In this document: positions 16,344 through 28,200 of the stretch, piece by piece
Layout: each line of letters starts with the position of its first letter
How positions within the stretch are numbered: position 1 is the first letter of the stretch
From: DT-110 sp964342305
Lineage (GTDB): Bacteria > Bacteroidota > Bacteroidia > Chitinophagales > Saprospiraceae
Length of the DNA stretch: 64,000 nucleotides
NCBI GenBank assembly: GCA_964342305.1
Contig: CAYFGK010000005.1
Location: forward strand, 42,427-106,426
Reading direction: 5' to 3'
Made by a program: the position numbers and the translations under genes
The notes under the pieces: generated by a model
Seen by the model: the letters and a program-made list of their open reading frames with translations, nothing else
What the model was told of the DNA's origin: nothing
Database searches by the model: none

Positions 16344-19175
16344 CTATTGCGCAAACACAATATTGCGCACCACCTGCTCCTGATCGGTCTGCACCGTCAG
16401 GAAATACCAGCCATCGGCCAGGTTGCGACGGTCCAGCTGGAAGGTGTTCCACCCTGCTTCGGACCTCTGCTGCCAGGTGCGTACCACCTGCCCGTTGATA
16501 TTGGTCAGGCGGGCTTCCATGGGGCCCGCGGTCGGCAGGTGCACTCGTACCTGCGTGGCGTCAATTACCGGGTTGGGGATCACCTCCACCGACAAGCCAT
16601 TCAGGTTCTCCAGGGGTTGTTGGGTTTTCTTGGCTTCCGCCAAAACATCATCCGTGCGCTCCACATTATTCACCTGGCAGTCTTCGATGTAGGCCCGGAA
16701 GGTGCTGCCGGCCTCGGCCGTAAAGCCGGGCTTCAGCGTAATCGTGCCGCCCGATTTCAGGGTCGCCGACTTGCCCGCTTCCACCACCACTTCGCTGCTC
16801 GTTTCGATCGAAACGCAGGCTTCCACGATGCCTTCCAGGTTGCCATCTTCGATCAGGATATCGTCGCACGGGTCATTGACCGGATCGTCCAGACAGATGA
16901 TGGATGCTCCCGGTACGCCCGCACACGTAAAGCTCAGATCAAACTCCCCGGCTCGCTCGTTTTGGGCGAAAGCCCCCACGTAGATGTAGTATTCGGTGCC
17001 CAGGGTTGTCTGCAGGTTCTCGATCAGTTCCGTACCGCCCGTGGTCGTTTCATCTACGTTCATGACACAGGTCAGGCTCTGGCAATCCGCTCCGCTCCAC
17101 AGCTGGATCTCCGCATCCCAGTTATCGGGCACGACCGAGAAGCTCGCAAAGCCACCCGTACCCGTAAAGCGGTACCAGATGCCCGGGCCGATAGGATCGC
17201 CCGTGCAGTCCTGGCCGTTGCCCACCGCAAAGGTGGCATCTTCGTTAATCAGGGACGTGGACGGGCAGTTCAGCACCGTAGCGTTGCTGCACAGATCGTT
17301 GCCCGGTGCCGGCGGCAATACCGCCACACACAGATCAAAGGTTCCGGCGACCTGATCGTCCTGCGCGATTACCTGTACGTAGTAGGTCTCCCCTTGCGTT
17401 AGGGGGACGGCCACTACCCCATCGTTCTGGCAATCTTCGTTGATCAGCAGTAAGCCTTCCGTGCAATCACCTTCGTAGATGGCAATGGAGGTCAGGTCAG
17501 TATTGGATAGTTCGAACAGGTAGTCTTCCGTAGTCGGGGCCGTAAAGAAGTACCATACATCCGGTCCGTCCCCCGCGCAAAGGCCGATCGGGCTGGGTGA
17601 GGCATTGGCCGTGCTGCCGCTGGTGGCGTTGTTGCAATTAGTGTCGGTCGACAGCATTAACGGAAGGGCATCCACACAATCATCATTGGCCGGCGCACAG
17701 CCGTTGACCGTGATCGGGGCCAACATCAGGTTACAATTGTCGTTGGTGGGGTGATTCAACGAGATGGTCACCGTACCGAAGGCGAAGGGGCCTACGGTGG
17801 TGATGCCCGTCGTGGTCACCTCTTCGGTGGTCTGGTTTTGATCGTTGGCAATGATCACCGTGCCGTCACCCACGTCGGTGATGTTGACCTCGATGAAGAA
17901 CTGATCGTTTTGGTCATCGCATTGGCCCGCCTCCGCTGAACCTACGGCGGGTAAACAATCCGCACAGGTGGCCCGGTATTGGATGGTGGTCTGGTCGCCA
18001 CTGGCGCAGTCGTTGGAGCCATCACTTTCCAGGCGCACGTACAGAAATCCGCTGGACGACACGTAGGTCAGGCCCGTCAGATCGCCGCCATTGCCGTACA
18101 GTTGGCCCGGGTTCAACAGGGTGCCGTTTTCATCGCGACCGTCGTAGACGTAGAGCTCATCCTGGTTCACCTCGACTGTACCTGCCAGGAACTCCAGTTG
18201 CACCTGGGCACCGTTGTTACTGGCGATGATGAACTCGAAGACCTCGTCGGATTCGTAGCACAGATCGGCGGTGACCGTATCGGCTCCGTTGAAGCAGTCC
18301 AGCTCGATATTGGGATCGGGCTCGGTGGTGAAGGTGAATTCCGTGCAGGAACGCTGATCGGTCAATCCCACCGAGTTGTAGGGCGAGATCAGCACGTAGT
18401 AGGTGGTGCCGTATTCGAAGTCGAAGGCCGGATCGTAGAAGGTGTTGTTGCCCACATCGGTGGGTTCCAGCACGTCGATCAGGGTCGGGGCCGTACCGAT
18501 CTGGATCAGGTAGCCATCCACAAAACCGGTGGCCGGATCCCAGTCGAGGCTGGCATCCAGGTCTACGTTGGTCGCTCCGTTGGCCGGTGATACCAGCTCC
18601 GCATCGCACAGCGGCACTTCGGTGATGGGTGCCAGGGGCGGGCCGGCCACATCGTCGAGGAAGTAGCTGTCGCCATTGGAGTTTTCCAGGACGAAGGCTA
18701 CGTAAATATCCAGGTCGTTGTAGGCACTCAGGTCGACCATGAACTGCTGGTAGGTATCGGCCGTCAGGTCGGTTTCCAGCAGCGTCTGGACGATCTCGAA
18801 GCTACCCAGATCCGTCTGGCTGGTGGTCGATACCCGTACCGTGTACACGCTCCCGTAGTTGGTAGCGAAATCGTCGGTAGCGAAGAAGGTCAGGGTATTA
18901 TCCCCGTCGGTAGGTTGCAGGGCCGGGGTGATCAGCCAGTCTTCGGCCAGGATGATGGCCGAGCTATTGAAGCGCACGTAGGCGTGGCTGGAACCGCCGT
19001 TCGGGTTCAGGCCCGATTGCTGCCAGGACTGGCCCGTGGCCACCCCGTTGTCGGCCACTGCCCACCCCACCGGCGGGAAGCTGCCTTCGAAATCTTCGCT
19101 CAGTTGCGCCAAGCCCGGGGTACCCAGCACCAAAACCAGCAGGAAAGTCAATATATGGTTGGTAGACAATGTCAT
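16344..19175 (-). CDS. T9SS type A sorting domain-containing adhesin-like protein
   Basis: This 943-residue exported protein has a signal peptide at residues 1-24 ('ILTFLLVLVLGTPGLA'). Residues about 25-180 form a cleaved-adhesin/choice-of-anchor J domain ('EDFEGSFPPVGWAV...EDWLITPAL'). A fibronectin type III-like segment ('LVSPANGATNVDLDASLDW') follows, then CUB-like and pre-peptidase C-like beta modules rich in Cys and Asp. A short 'EAGKSATLKSGGTITLKPGF' beta-helical spacer precedes the C-terminal sorting domain ('VEVIPNPVIDATQV...GWYFLTVQTDQ'). T9SS would take it across the outer membrane and anchor or release it. It lies 94 bp downstream of the giant T9SS gene on the same strand, but a terminator sits between them. 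Confidence 0.88.
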   Translation of the reverse strand: MTLSTNHILTFLLVLVLGTPGLAQLSEDFEGSFPPVGWAVADNGVATGQSWQQSGLNPNGGSSHAYVRFNSSAIILAEDWLITPALQPTDGDNTLTFFATDDFATNYGSVYTVRVSTTSQTDLGSFEIVQTLLETDLTADTYQQFMVDLSAYNDLDIYVAFVLENSNGDSYFLDDVAGPPLAPITEVPLCDAELVSPANGATNVDLDASLDWDPATGFVDGYLIQIGTAPTLIDVLEPTDVGNNTFYDPAFDFEYGTTYYVLISPYNSVGLTDQRSCTEFTFTTEPDPNIELDCFNGADTVTADLCYESDEVFEFIIASNNGAQVQLEFLAGTVEVNQDELYVYDGRDENGTLLNPGQLYGNGGDLTGLTYVSSSGFLYVRLESDGSNDCASGDQTTIQYRATCADCLPAVGSAEAGQCDDQNDQFFIEVNITDVGDGTVIIANDQNQTTEEVTTTGITTVGPFAFGTVTISLNHPTNDNCNLMLAPITVNGCAPANDDCVDALPLMLSTDTNCNNATSGSTANASPSPIGLCAGDGPDVWYFFTAPTTEDYLFELSNTDLTSIAIYEGDCTEGLLLINEDCQNDGVVAVPLTQGETYYVQVIAQDDQVAGTFDLCVAVLPPAPGNDLCSNATVLNCPSTSLINEDATFAVGNGQDCTGDPIGPGIWYRFTGTGGFASFSVVPDNWDAEIQLWSGADCQSLTCVMNVDETTTGGTELIENLQTTLGTEYYIYVGAFAQNERAGEFDLSFTCAGVPGASIICLDDPVNDPCDDILIEDGNLEGIVEACVSIETSSEVVVEAGKSATLKSGGTITLKPGFTAEAGSTFRAYIEDCQVNNVERTDDVLAEAKKTQQPLENLNGLSVEVIPNPVIDATQVRVHLPTAGPMEARLTNINGQVVRTWQQRSEAGWNTFQLDRRNLADGWYFLTVQTDQEQVVRNIVFAQ

Positions 19176-19215
19176 GATCGTGAATTTGAATAGTGGTGTA
19201 TGTGGTTGGGAGGGG

Positions 19216-19258
19216 AAAAAGAGCGCTGACGTCCCGGCCTTGCGGCCAGGGCGTCAGC
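19216..19258 (-). terminator. Rho-independent terminator of the giant T9SS gene
   Basis: Read on the minus strand, GCTGACGCCCTGGCC-GCAA-GGCCGGGACGTCAGC forms a long stem followed by CTCTTTTT. It lies just after the giant gene stop and before the next T9SS gene, which should therefore have its own promoter. Confidence 0.8.
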
Positions 19259-19269
19259 ACCATGGGTTA

Positions 19270-22200
19270 TTAGCGTGTTATTAATAGTCGTTTGGACAGT
19301 ATGCCCTCCTTACTCTGCAGGGTCACCGTATACAGGCCCGACGGGAAGGTACCCCGATCCAGGGTGAGCTGTAAGCGGGTCTCCATTTCCAGTTCCTGCG
19401 ACCACACCAGCTTGCCGAGTGGATCGAAGATCAGCAGACGGCGGCCTGTTTCTTCGGGCCCCTGGACCGTAATGGTCACCTCGCTGCTGGCCGGGTTCGG
19501 GAACAGGCTAAGGCGGACGTCCTGCCGCGTGGCTGTCGCCGTAGTGGATGGATTACTGAAGGTGAACACTTCTTCCTCGACCTCATCGTCCGGTGCAAAG
19601 GACGGGCAGGCAGTGTCTTTGGAATGACCAAAGAAGGTCCAGCCTTTACCTTGCAGGGTGGTAATGGCCGCCTCGCCCAGACAGTAGGTGAGACCACGAA
19701 CACCTAACCCTAAATTGTCCGGTTGATTTTGATTGTTGGCCCAACCCATGAGGGTGGCATCATAATTGGCGGTACTAAGACCCGAATTATCGAATGCGCT
19801 TCCTAGGTTTACCCCTGGCCCAAAGGTCCAGGCACCTAAGTCCTGATTGAAGGAACTAGCGCCACTGAACATATAGGACATATTAGTCGAATTCGAAACA
19901 TCCCAAGAACCAATGTCTCCATTAAAAGAAGTGGCGCTAACGAACATATACCTCATATCGGTCACATTCGAAACGTCCCACCTGGAAATATCCCCATCAA
20001 AGGAGCTGGTTCGTTCAAACAGCCATGTCATATTCGTCACTTTGGATACGTCCCAGTGATTCAGATCTGCATTCAGGTTTCTACAGGTTGAAAATGCACC
20101 TCTCATATTGGTAACCTTGGATAAATCAGGTGCATCCGTAGCTGTGATGTTCATATTCTCAGCCAAAGTGAACATGAACCTAAAGGATTCCCAACCTATA
20201 TCGCCCCACTGTTTCACGGTTGCCAATTGACGGGCATTATCCCTATCAAATGGCCAAGAGTAACCTGCCGTTGCGAAAGCCGGGAAGGTTCCTGAAATCT
20301 TCACCTCGTGCGGTTGGCTATGGTCCGTGTAGGTATGCATTATGGTACCATTCACATTATTCTGTACCATTCCGTCCCCCCAATCAACCGTGTAATCGTA
20401 GGTATAAGTAGGATCGGTAATAATGGTAATCGTCGGGTCACCAGCCGTCGTGGTCCAGGTAGTGATGAAAGGCCGCTCCTGCGGGCAGGCATGCGGTGCG
20501 TAGGTGTCGCCCACGATCACCCACTGGTGGTTGTTCACCAGATCCTGGCGGGCATCAAAGCCCTGGCAGTACTGCAGGCCGTGGCTACCGATCTGCACCC
20601 CGTTGGGCACATTTTGTGCCGCCCAGCCGATGAGGGTGGCGTCGTAATTCGCAAGGCTCATCGCCGTCCCCGACAAGGCCGGCCACAAGGATCCACCCGG
20701 AGTCAGACCCGTAATATCCAATCCACCCAGATCCTGATCGAAGCTGCGTGCGCTGTTCAGGAAGCCAGCCATATTGGTTACCCCGCCGGTCGTCCACATG
20801 CTGATGTCCTGGTTAAAGGCCGGTGCCCCCGCAAACATGGCCACCAGGCGCGTGGCACTGGTCAGTTCCCATTCATCCAGGGGCTGGTTGAAGACCGTCG
20901 CCTCCTTGAACATACCCTCAAAGTTGGTCACGCTGCTCACATCCCAGTCGTTGAGCGGCTGGTTGAATGCACGTGCCCGGTAGAACATGAACGCCATATT
21001 GGTCACATTACCGGTAGTCCACATGCTGATGTCCTGATTGAAGACACTATTGCTGGAGAACATGTGGATCATGCTCGTCACTTGCGACATAGTCCAGTTA
21101 CTCAGATCTCCGTTGAAGGAACTCTGGGAGAACATATAGTTGACATTCTGCAGGCTGGTGGTCGTCCATCCACTGATATCTCCGGTGAACTGAGAGGAGG
21201 CAAACAGCCCCTGCATATTGGTTACGTTCGATATGTCCCAGGTACTTACATCACCATTGAAGGCACTTTTCCAGAACACATTCTGCATATTGGTGATAGT
21301 GGAGGTATTCCAACCGGTCAGGTCCGGATTACCCAGATCCCCCGTTTCCTGGAACATACCGAGCATATTGGTCATCTGACTCAGATCCGGAGCATCGGTG
21401 GCCGTGATCTCCAGGTTTCGGGCACCGGCAAATGCCCGGTCCATGGTGCGCCATTCCTGATCTCCCCACTGCTTGATCTTGGTCAGTTTAAACTGATTGC
21501 GATAAGGCGTATTGTGGCGACCGTTCATAAAGAACTGCGGGAAGTCACCACTGATGGTAACCGTATAGGTTCCCGTCGTAGCGTAGGTGTGATCAATGAA
21601 GCCCGTTACATTGGTCTCCACATTATCATCCCCCCAATCTACCGTGTAGTTGTACCCCCCTCCGAAGGTGGGTATGCGGATGGTGCGATCATCCACGGTA
21701 GCATCAGAAGAAATGGCCCACTCCGTGATAAAGGCACTGGCATTGGCCACACCCGTTACCGTGAACAGATAGGGATCTTCATCATCGTCGTTGCTTTCGA
21801 TGCTGACCGTGGCGGTATGTACCCCTTCGGTAGTTGGCGAGTAGCGAAGGACGAAGCTCAGGTCGCTGCCAGCCGGGTTGATGGCCGTTGATCCCGGTTG
21901 GGTTTCCACACTGAAGAAGCCACTGGCATTGCTGGCAAAGGCTACCGTAGGGTTACCCGGCAGGTTCAGCACTCCGTCGCCCGTATTGCGAATGGTGAAG
22001 GTGCGGTCCGTATTGGTGCTGGTTGTTTGGAGTCCGAAGTCGGTTCCGTCGTCTTCCTCCGGGCTGTTGTCGCCACTGAAGATGACTTGGAGCGGGCTTC
22101 CGCCCAAAACAGCCATTTCCGGATTAGCGCTCACGTTACAGGCTACGCCCGATACGACCCCACCTTCGGCGATCCAGTTGGATTCGGTACCCATCAGCTC

Positions 22201-25200
22201 GAAGCCGATCAGGAACCCTTCGTTGCTTTCACCACTGTCGTCCAGCAGCGTATTCACCGCGGGATCGCTGTTATCCTCTTCGGCGATGCCCTGATTGAAG
22301 TGGTAGTTGGCCACCAGTCCGTTGGCGGCACCCTGGATCTCGCAGTCTTTATACGTCAGGATCTCGTTGACCGAGAGCGCCCGGTTCCAGACGCGTACTT
22401 CATCCATCTTACCGTTGAGACTCCAGTAGCCATAGGGCTTGTCGCCACCAATACTCATCACCAGGCTATTCGTCGGGATGGCCCCCGTCATCGGGGTGCT
22501 ACTGATCAATTGGCCGTTGACGTAGAGCTTAGCCACCGCACCATCGTAGGTACCCGCCACGTGCGTCCAGGTATTAAGTGGCAAGCGATAGCTGGAAGTT
22601 GCTCCCGTCCAGCCCAGCGGATCCCAATCGAGGTATCCGTTCAGGGTCGACAGGCAGAAACCACCGCGCCAGCTTCCCGGATTGGCCTTCATCACCAGCT
22701 GATCCCAGCTGGAGTACTGCTCGGTGTAGACCCAGGCCTCGACCGTGATCGCGTCGGTCATATTCAGGCTGGCATCGTTCGGCACTTCCACTACCTGACC
22801 CGATTTATCGAACGACAGGGCAGCTCCCACTACCGGTGGAATATTATCGATGATGTAGGTTTCATCGATCCCCACAATGGGTGTTGCTCCCAGCGGATCG
22901 TTGGCCAGATTGGAAATGTTATTTGCGGAAGCGATATCCAATCCAAGTGTGCCATTCTCTTCGTCGAGGTTGGTCACGTCGATGTCGTAGACGGAACCGC
23001 TCACCTGATTGGGCACACCTCGTGCCGGGGTGCCGGTCACCGTACCCGACAGTTCAAAGTCCGTTACATCCACGTTTTGCACATCTTCGCTGAAGGTCAC
23101 CCGGAAGGTCACCTGATCGGCGTCGGTGCGCTGGAAGTCGGGGTTGAGGCGTTCGATACTGGTTACGTAGAAGGCCAGGTTGCACTCTGTGCCCGTCACT
23201 ACTCCGCCCGGTGCGATCCAGTTGGCGGTATTACCATTGAGGGTGAAATTGATAAGCGAGCCGTCAAGACCGTTGCCACTGGCATCTGGCAGCGCATCAA
23301 CGGCCGGGTTGGTGTTGTCATCGTTGGCTACCCCTTCGTTGAAGTGGTAGTTGGCCATGAGGTTGGCGAAGCCACCCGGAATTTCACAGTTCATGTAGGA
23401 TTGGATCTCGATGGGTTCCAGCGCGCGGTTCCAGAACCGCAGCTCGTCCATGGCTCCCTTGAAGAGGGAATAGCCCGTAGCACCACCACCGATGGTCAAT
23501 TGCCCATTATTGGTGGGTACGTTTCTATTGATTGCCTTTTGAGAAACCAGGGCTCCATTCCGGTAAATCTTGGAAGTAGCTCCATCGTAGGTGAAGACCA
23601 AATGGGTCCACTGACCAGCCTGCAATAAGCCGGATTCTACGTGGGTACCATTGCTCCAGCCGGCAGGATAGAAGTATAAGGTATTGCCATAAGTAGCTAC
23701 CCCGTACCCGTCGTACCAGGTATTGGTCGATTTATTGAGTAGTGAGCGCCAACCATTACTTGAAAGGTCATCGGGATTCACCCATAGTTCTATCGAGTAC
23801 CCTCCCGTACCGTCCAGCTTTGGATCGTTGGCGACGCGAACCACATTGTTGAAACCTCCGCCAAAATGCAGGGCCGCGCCGTCGACCAGGGCGTTATCGA
23901 GGGTGTATTCCTCCTCATAGCTGATGCCCGGCGTGGCTCCGATGGGACTGGCCGACAGGTCCTGTATATCATTTGCGGAAGCAATATCCAGATTGATGGT
24001 ACCATTGGAGCTGGTGAGGCCAGTTATAGTTACATCGTAGATGCGGTCGTTGCCATTCACCATCGCCACCGTACCGATGCTGCCGTCACCGGCAGCGGTA
24101 CCCGACAGCTCGAAGTCAGCCGCGTTTACATTCTGTACGCTTTCGCTAAACGTTATCCGGAAGGTCACCTGATCGGCATCCGTCACGGTTTGCATGGGGT
24201 CCTGACGGCGAATGGAGGTAATCGGGTCCTGCATGACTTCCGGTAATTCCGGTAGTTGGAACACTTCCGCAAAGCCTTTCGATGGGCCCTGGGTTATGGA
24301 TCCATAGTAGCCACCGGTGCCGAGTCGTTCCCCATTACCGGATAGGTTCAGGGAGAAGAAGACACTATTGGAAGCCGGGCGTGGGAAATCAGTACAGACT
24401 TGCGCCCAATTCGCACCATCCCAGTCGAAAACCTGGATGAAACGATCCCCGAAAATAGCCACCCGGTTTCCATTCGGAGTCATGGACACCACGTCACCAT
24501 AGCGGGTAATCGTACCGTTAAAGAAGGAATTATTCAGTGCCCAGTCCGCTCCGTCGTAATCGTATACCCGGGCGATTCGCATGCCGCCACTTGAAAATGG
24601 ATTCCGAACACCGGCAATTAAACGAGTACCTCCGTCCGCCATATCAACGGAAAAACCAAGTTCCATATCGGAGGAGGTGCCAAAGATGGAGCTACCTACC
24701 TGAGCCCAGTCGGAGCCGGTCCATTCGTAGGCGCGCACTTCACCTCCGTCGGTACGAAAGCCATCGACGGCATATCCTCCAAGTACAATGTATTGTCCAT
24801 CAGAAGAAATGTTAACCGAGGTTCCTATCCGGCCATTTACATCCGTACCTACGATCTCTGATCCGGCTGCTACCCAGGCGGAACCATTCCAGTCTTTGAC
24901 GACCACTTTACCCCGGTTGGTCGAGAATGAATTGGCTCCGTAAATGAGGCGGGAACCATCTTCGGATAGCGCCACACTAACACCTGCCTGCCCAACATCC
25001 TCGATATCCGGTCCCATTTGCTGCCAGTCAGAACCGTTCCACTCAAATACACGGACGTGTCCGCCATTGGACGTTATCCCATCATTATTATAGGCACCAA
25101 TAGCAATCCGGTTCCCATCGCCAGATATGGCAACGGCTGCACCAAAATAATCATTAGGTGCTTCCCCGATCAAGTTACTGCCCATTTGTGTCCACTGACC

Positions 25201-28200
25201 ATTGATCAGTTCGTACACCTTAGCGTATCCGCTTTCAGTCTGGCTTTTGCCATTCTGGGAAGCTCCGACGATCATCCGGTTGCCGTCGGTGGACAAGGCT
25301 ACCCGACCGAACAGATCCAGGTTGGCGTCCCCTTCCAGGGTCTGCCCTACCTGCTCACAGTTGGTGAATTCAATCGGAGGATCACAATCGATGCCCATAC
25401 CTTCCACCCAGTTGCTGGTCAAGCCATTGAGGTTCAAACCACCTAAGGTTGCCGGAAAATTGCCCTTGAGGTCTTCTACCGTCGTCTCGGTGATATTATA
25501 CCCACCGGGACTGGCATCGACATTATTGAAGTCATAGTAAGCTTGCAACCCGGTTTCACTTGGCAAAACCGGAAGGTCCTTATAGGTATTGATATCTGAG
25601 GCTGATCGGGCGATATTCCAAATACGAACCTCATCAATATCTCCTTTAAATTGGCGTGGCCCGTTGTTAAACAGGTCATCACAAACACTAGCCCCCACCA
25701 TCAACGGGGCGCTGTTCGATATTGTCGAGCTGTTGGTGTAGGAATCGCTGCCAAAATATTGAACCAGCGATCCATCCAAATAATACCGCATCTGGTTGGA
25801 ACCGTCCCGGGTGAGGGCAATATGGTGCCACTGACCGTCGGCCAGGTTACCCGAATTGTAGGTCACCGCCGTGGTGTTACTACCGTAAAACTCCAGATTC
25901 AACAAGCCACTTGGGTTGACATACATATTCCACCAGGTGCCGCTGCCATCACAGAACGCTCGTTTGGAGAATATGTATTGATTGGTCTTAGTGGTTCTAA
26001 CCATGGCCTCAATGGTAAAGGCACCACTGAAGTTACCCAGGGTCGTACCGAAGTTCAGGGTGTCGGTCGATCCGGACAGATTAACCGCCAGATCGCAGAT
26101 TCCCGACAGGTTGTTATTGATGGTATATTCTTCTTCACTGAGAATGGCAGGAGCAGCACCTAAGGCATTCATCTCTCCATCTTCGATATCATTCCCCGAG
26201 GCAATGTCCAGGTTGATGGTGCCATCACTGCTGGTCAGGCCAATTATAGTAACATCGTAGGTTCCTGCATCAATGGTAGCTACATTACTCACGGTTCCAT
26301 CACCGGCAGCCGTTCCGGACAATCCAAAATCGGCTCCATCTACATTAGACACATCCTCACTAAAGCTGACCCGGAAGGTGACCTGGTCAGCATCGGTAAC
26401 CGCATCCAATGGGTTTTGGCGGGCGATGCTCTGGACGAATGGTGCGTCGGCGCAATTAATGCCACTCGTGACGCCTCCGGGTGCTGTCCAGTTGGAGGTG
26501 GTACCGTTCAGGGTAAATCCATTGAGGGTTCCATCCAGGCCGTTTCCACTATCGTCAAGGAGGGTATTAACTGCCGGACTGGTGTTGTCGCCATCGGCTA
26601 TGCCCTGATTGAAGTGGTAATTCGCTACCAGATTCGGAGCAGCGCCGGCAATTTCACAGTCTTTATTAGCAGTCACATCTGCCTGAGTGATGGCTCTATC
26701 CCAAACTCGCACTTCGTCCAGCGTTCCGGTAAACCGAATGCTGCGGTATCCCGGATCCACGCCGATACCCATTGGGTCACTGGTTGGGTTAATGGTACCC
26801 GTGTGTGGTTCATCGTATTCCAGCGTTCCATTGATATAGATTTTGGCGCGCGAACCATCGTAGGTCGCAGAGACGTGGGTCCACTGGTCGAGGGGGATGG
26901 TTTGTGCCGTATTGATCCGGTTACCCCAACCCGTTGGGTGGAAGATCAACTGACCGCTGAAGTCGATGTAAATACCCCATCCCTGTGACCAGTTGAAGGC
27001 ATCAGCTTTCAACACGATCTGAGAATAGCTGGAGCGAGTGGTCGGGTTACACCAAAATTCGATCGATAGCTCCTGATTGAAATTCAGCAATGGATCATCA
27101 TCTACCTGAAGCCAGCTTTCCGGGCTCGTGGTCGCAAAATTAAGCGCAGCCCCCGTATTATTCCCTCCACTCATTTGGTAGGTGATGGAGAATTGGCTGG
27201 CGGCCTGGTTACCGTTGCCCGCTGCGTCGGTAGCAACGGCACCGGCCACATCAACGGTCACGATGCCGTCGGCAGCAGGGGTAATTTCAGCGGTGAAGAC
27301 CGTATTATCACCTGTCTGGAGATTACCCGCAGCGCCGTTGGAAACCGAGATATTTCCTGCTGTAAAACCACTGACCGCTTCGTTGAAGGTAATGGTGACC
27401 TGGAGGGGAGACATATCCGTGGTACCACTCTCGGTAGAAGTGATGGCAACGGTCGGCGCCATATTATCCAGGGTATACTCCTCCTCACTGCCGATGCTCG
27501 GGCTGTTGCCCAACGCATTGTTCGCCAGATTCTCTATGTCGTTACCATTGGCAATATCCAGATTGATGGTACCATTACTGCTGGTCAGACCGGTAATGGT
27601 GATATCGTATACATCGGCACTGACCTGATTGGCCGCATTCACCGTGCCATCGCCGGCGGCGGTGCCCGAAAGCGTGAAATCAGCCGTGCCTACATTTTGC
27701 ACATCCTCGCTGAAGGTGACCCGGAAGGTGACCTGATCGGCGTTGGTAGTCGCATCGGTTGGTGATTGACGGAGGATGGAGGTGATGGTGGGTGCCTGAT
27801 TGTCTAGCGTATACTCCTCCTCACTACCAATGCTCGGGCTGTTGCCCAATGCATTATTGGCTAAGTCTTCAATGTCGTTGCCATTGGCAATGTCCAGATT
27901 AATGGTACCATTGCTATTGGTCAGACCGGTAATGGTGATATCGTAGACATCGGCACTAACCTGGTTGGCCGCATTCACCGTGCCATCGCCGGCGGCGGTG
28001 CCCGAAAGCGTGAAATCAGCCGTGCCTACATTTTGCACATCCTCGCTAAAGGTGACCCGGAAGGTGACCTGATCGGCGTTGGTAGTCGCATCGGTTGGCG
28101 ATTGACGGAGGATGGACGTAATGGTTGGGGCCTGAGCATCGGCCGGCATTTGCAGTTCGTATACCTCAGCTTTTCCATCACCACTATTGGCTCCCGGAGA

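Noticed and set aside
16347..18590. Long + strand frames over the 943-residue T9SS gene
   Set aside because: Antisense to a domain-supported gene; no signal, motif or start context.
20308..23628. Long + strand frames (527 and 576 codons) inside the giant gene
   Set aside because: They run antisense to a well-supported frame with recognisable domains; their compositions (Ile/Val/His/Gly-rich) are those of a reverse complement shadow.
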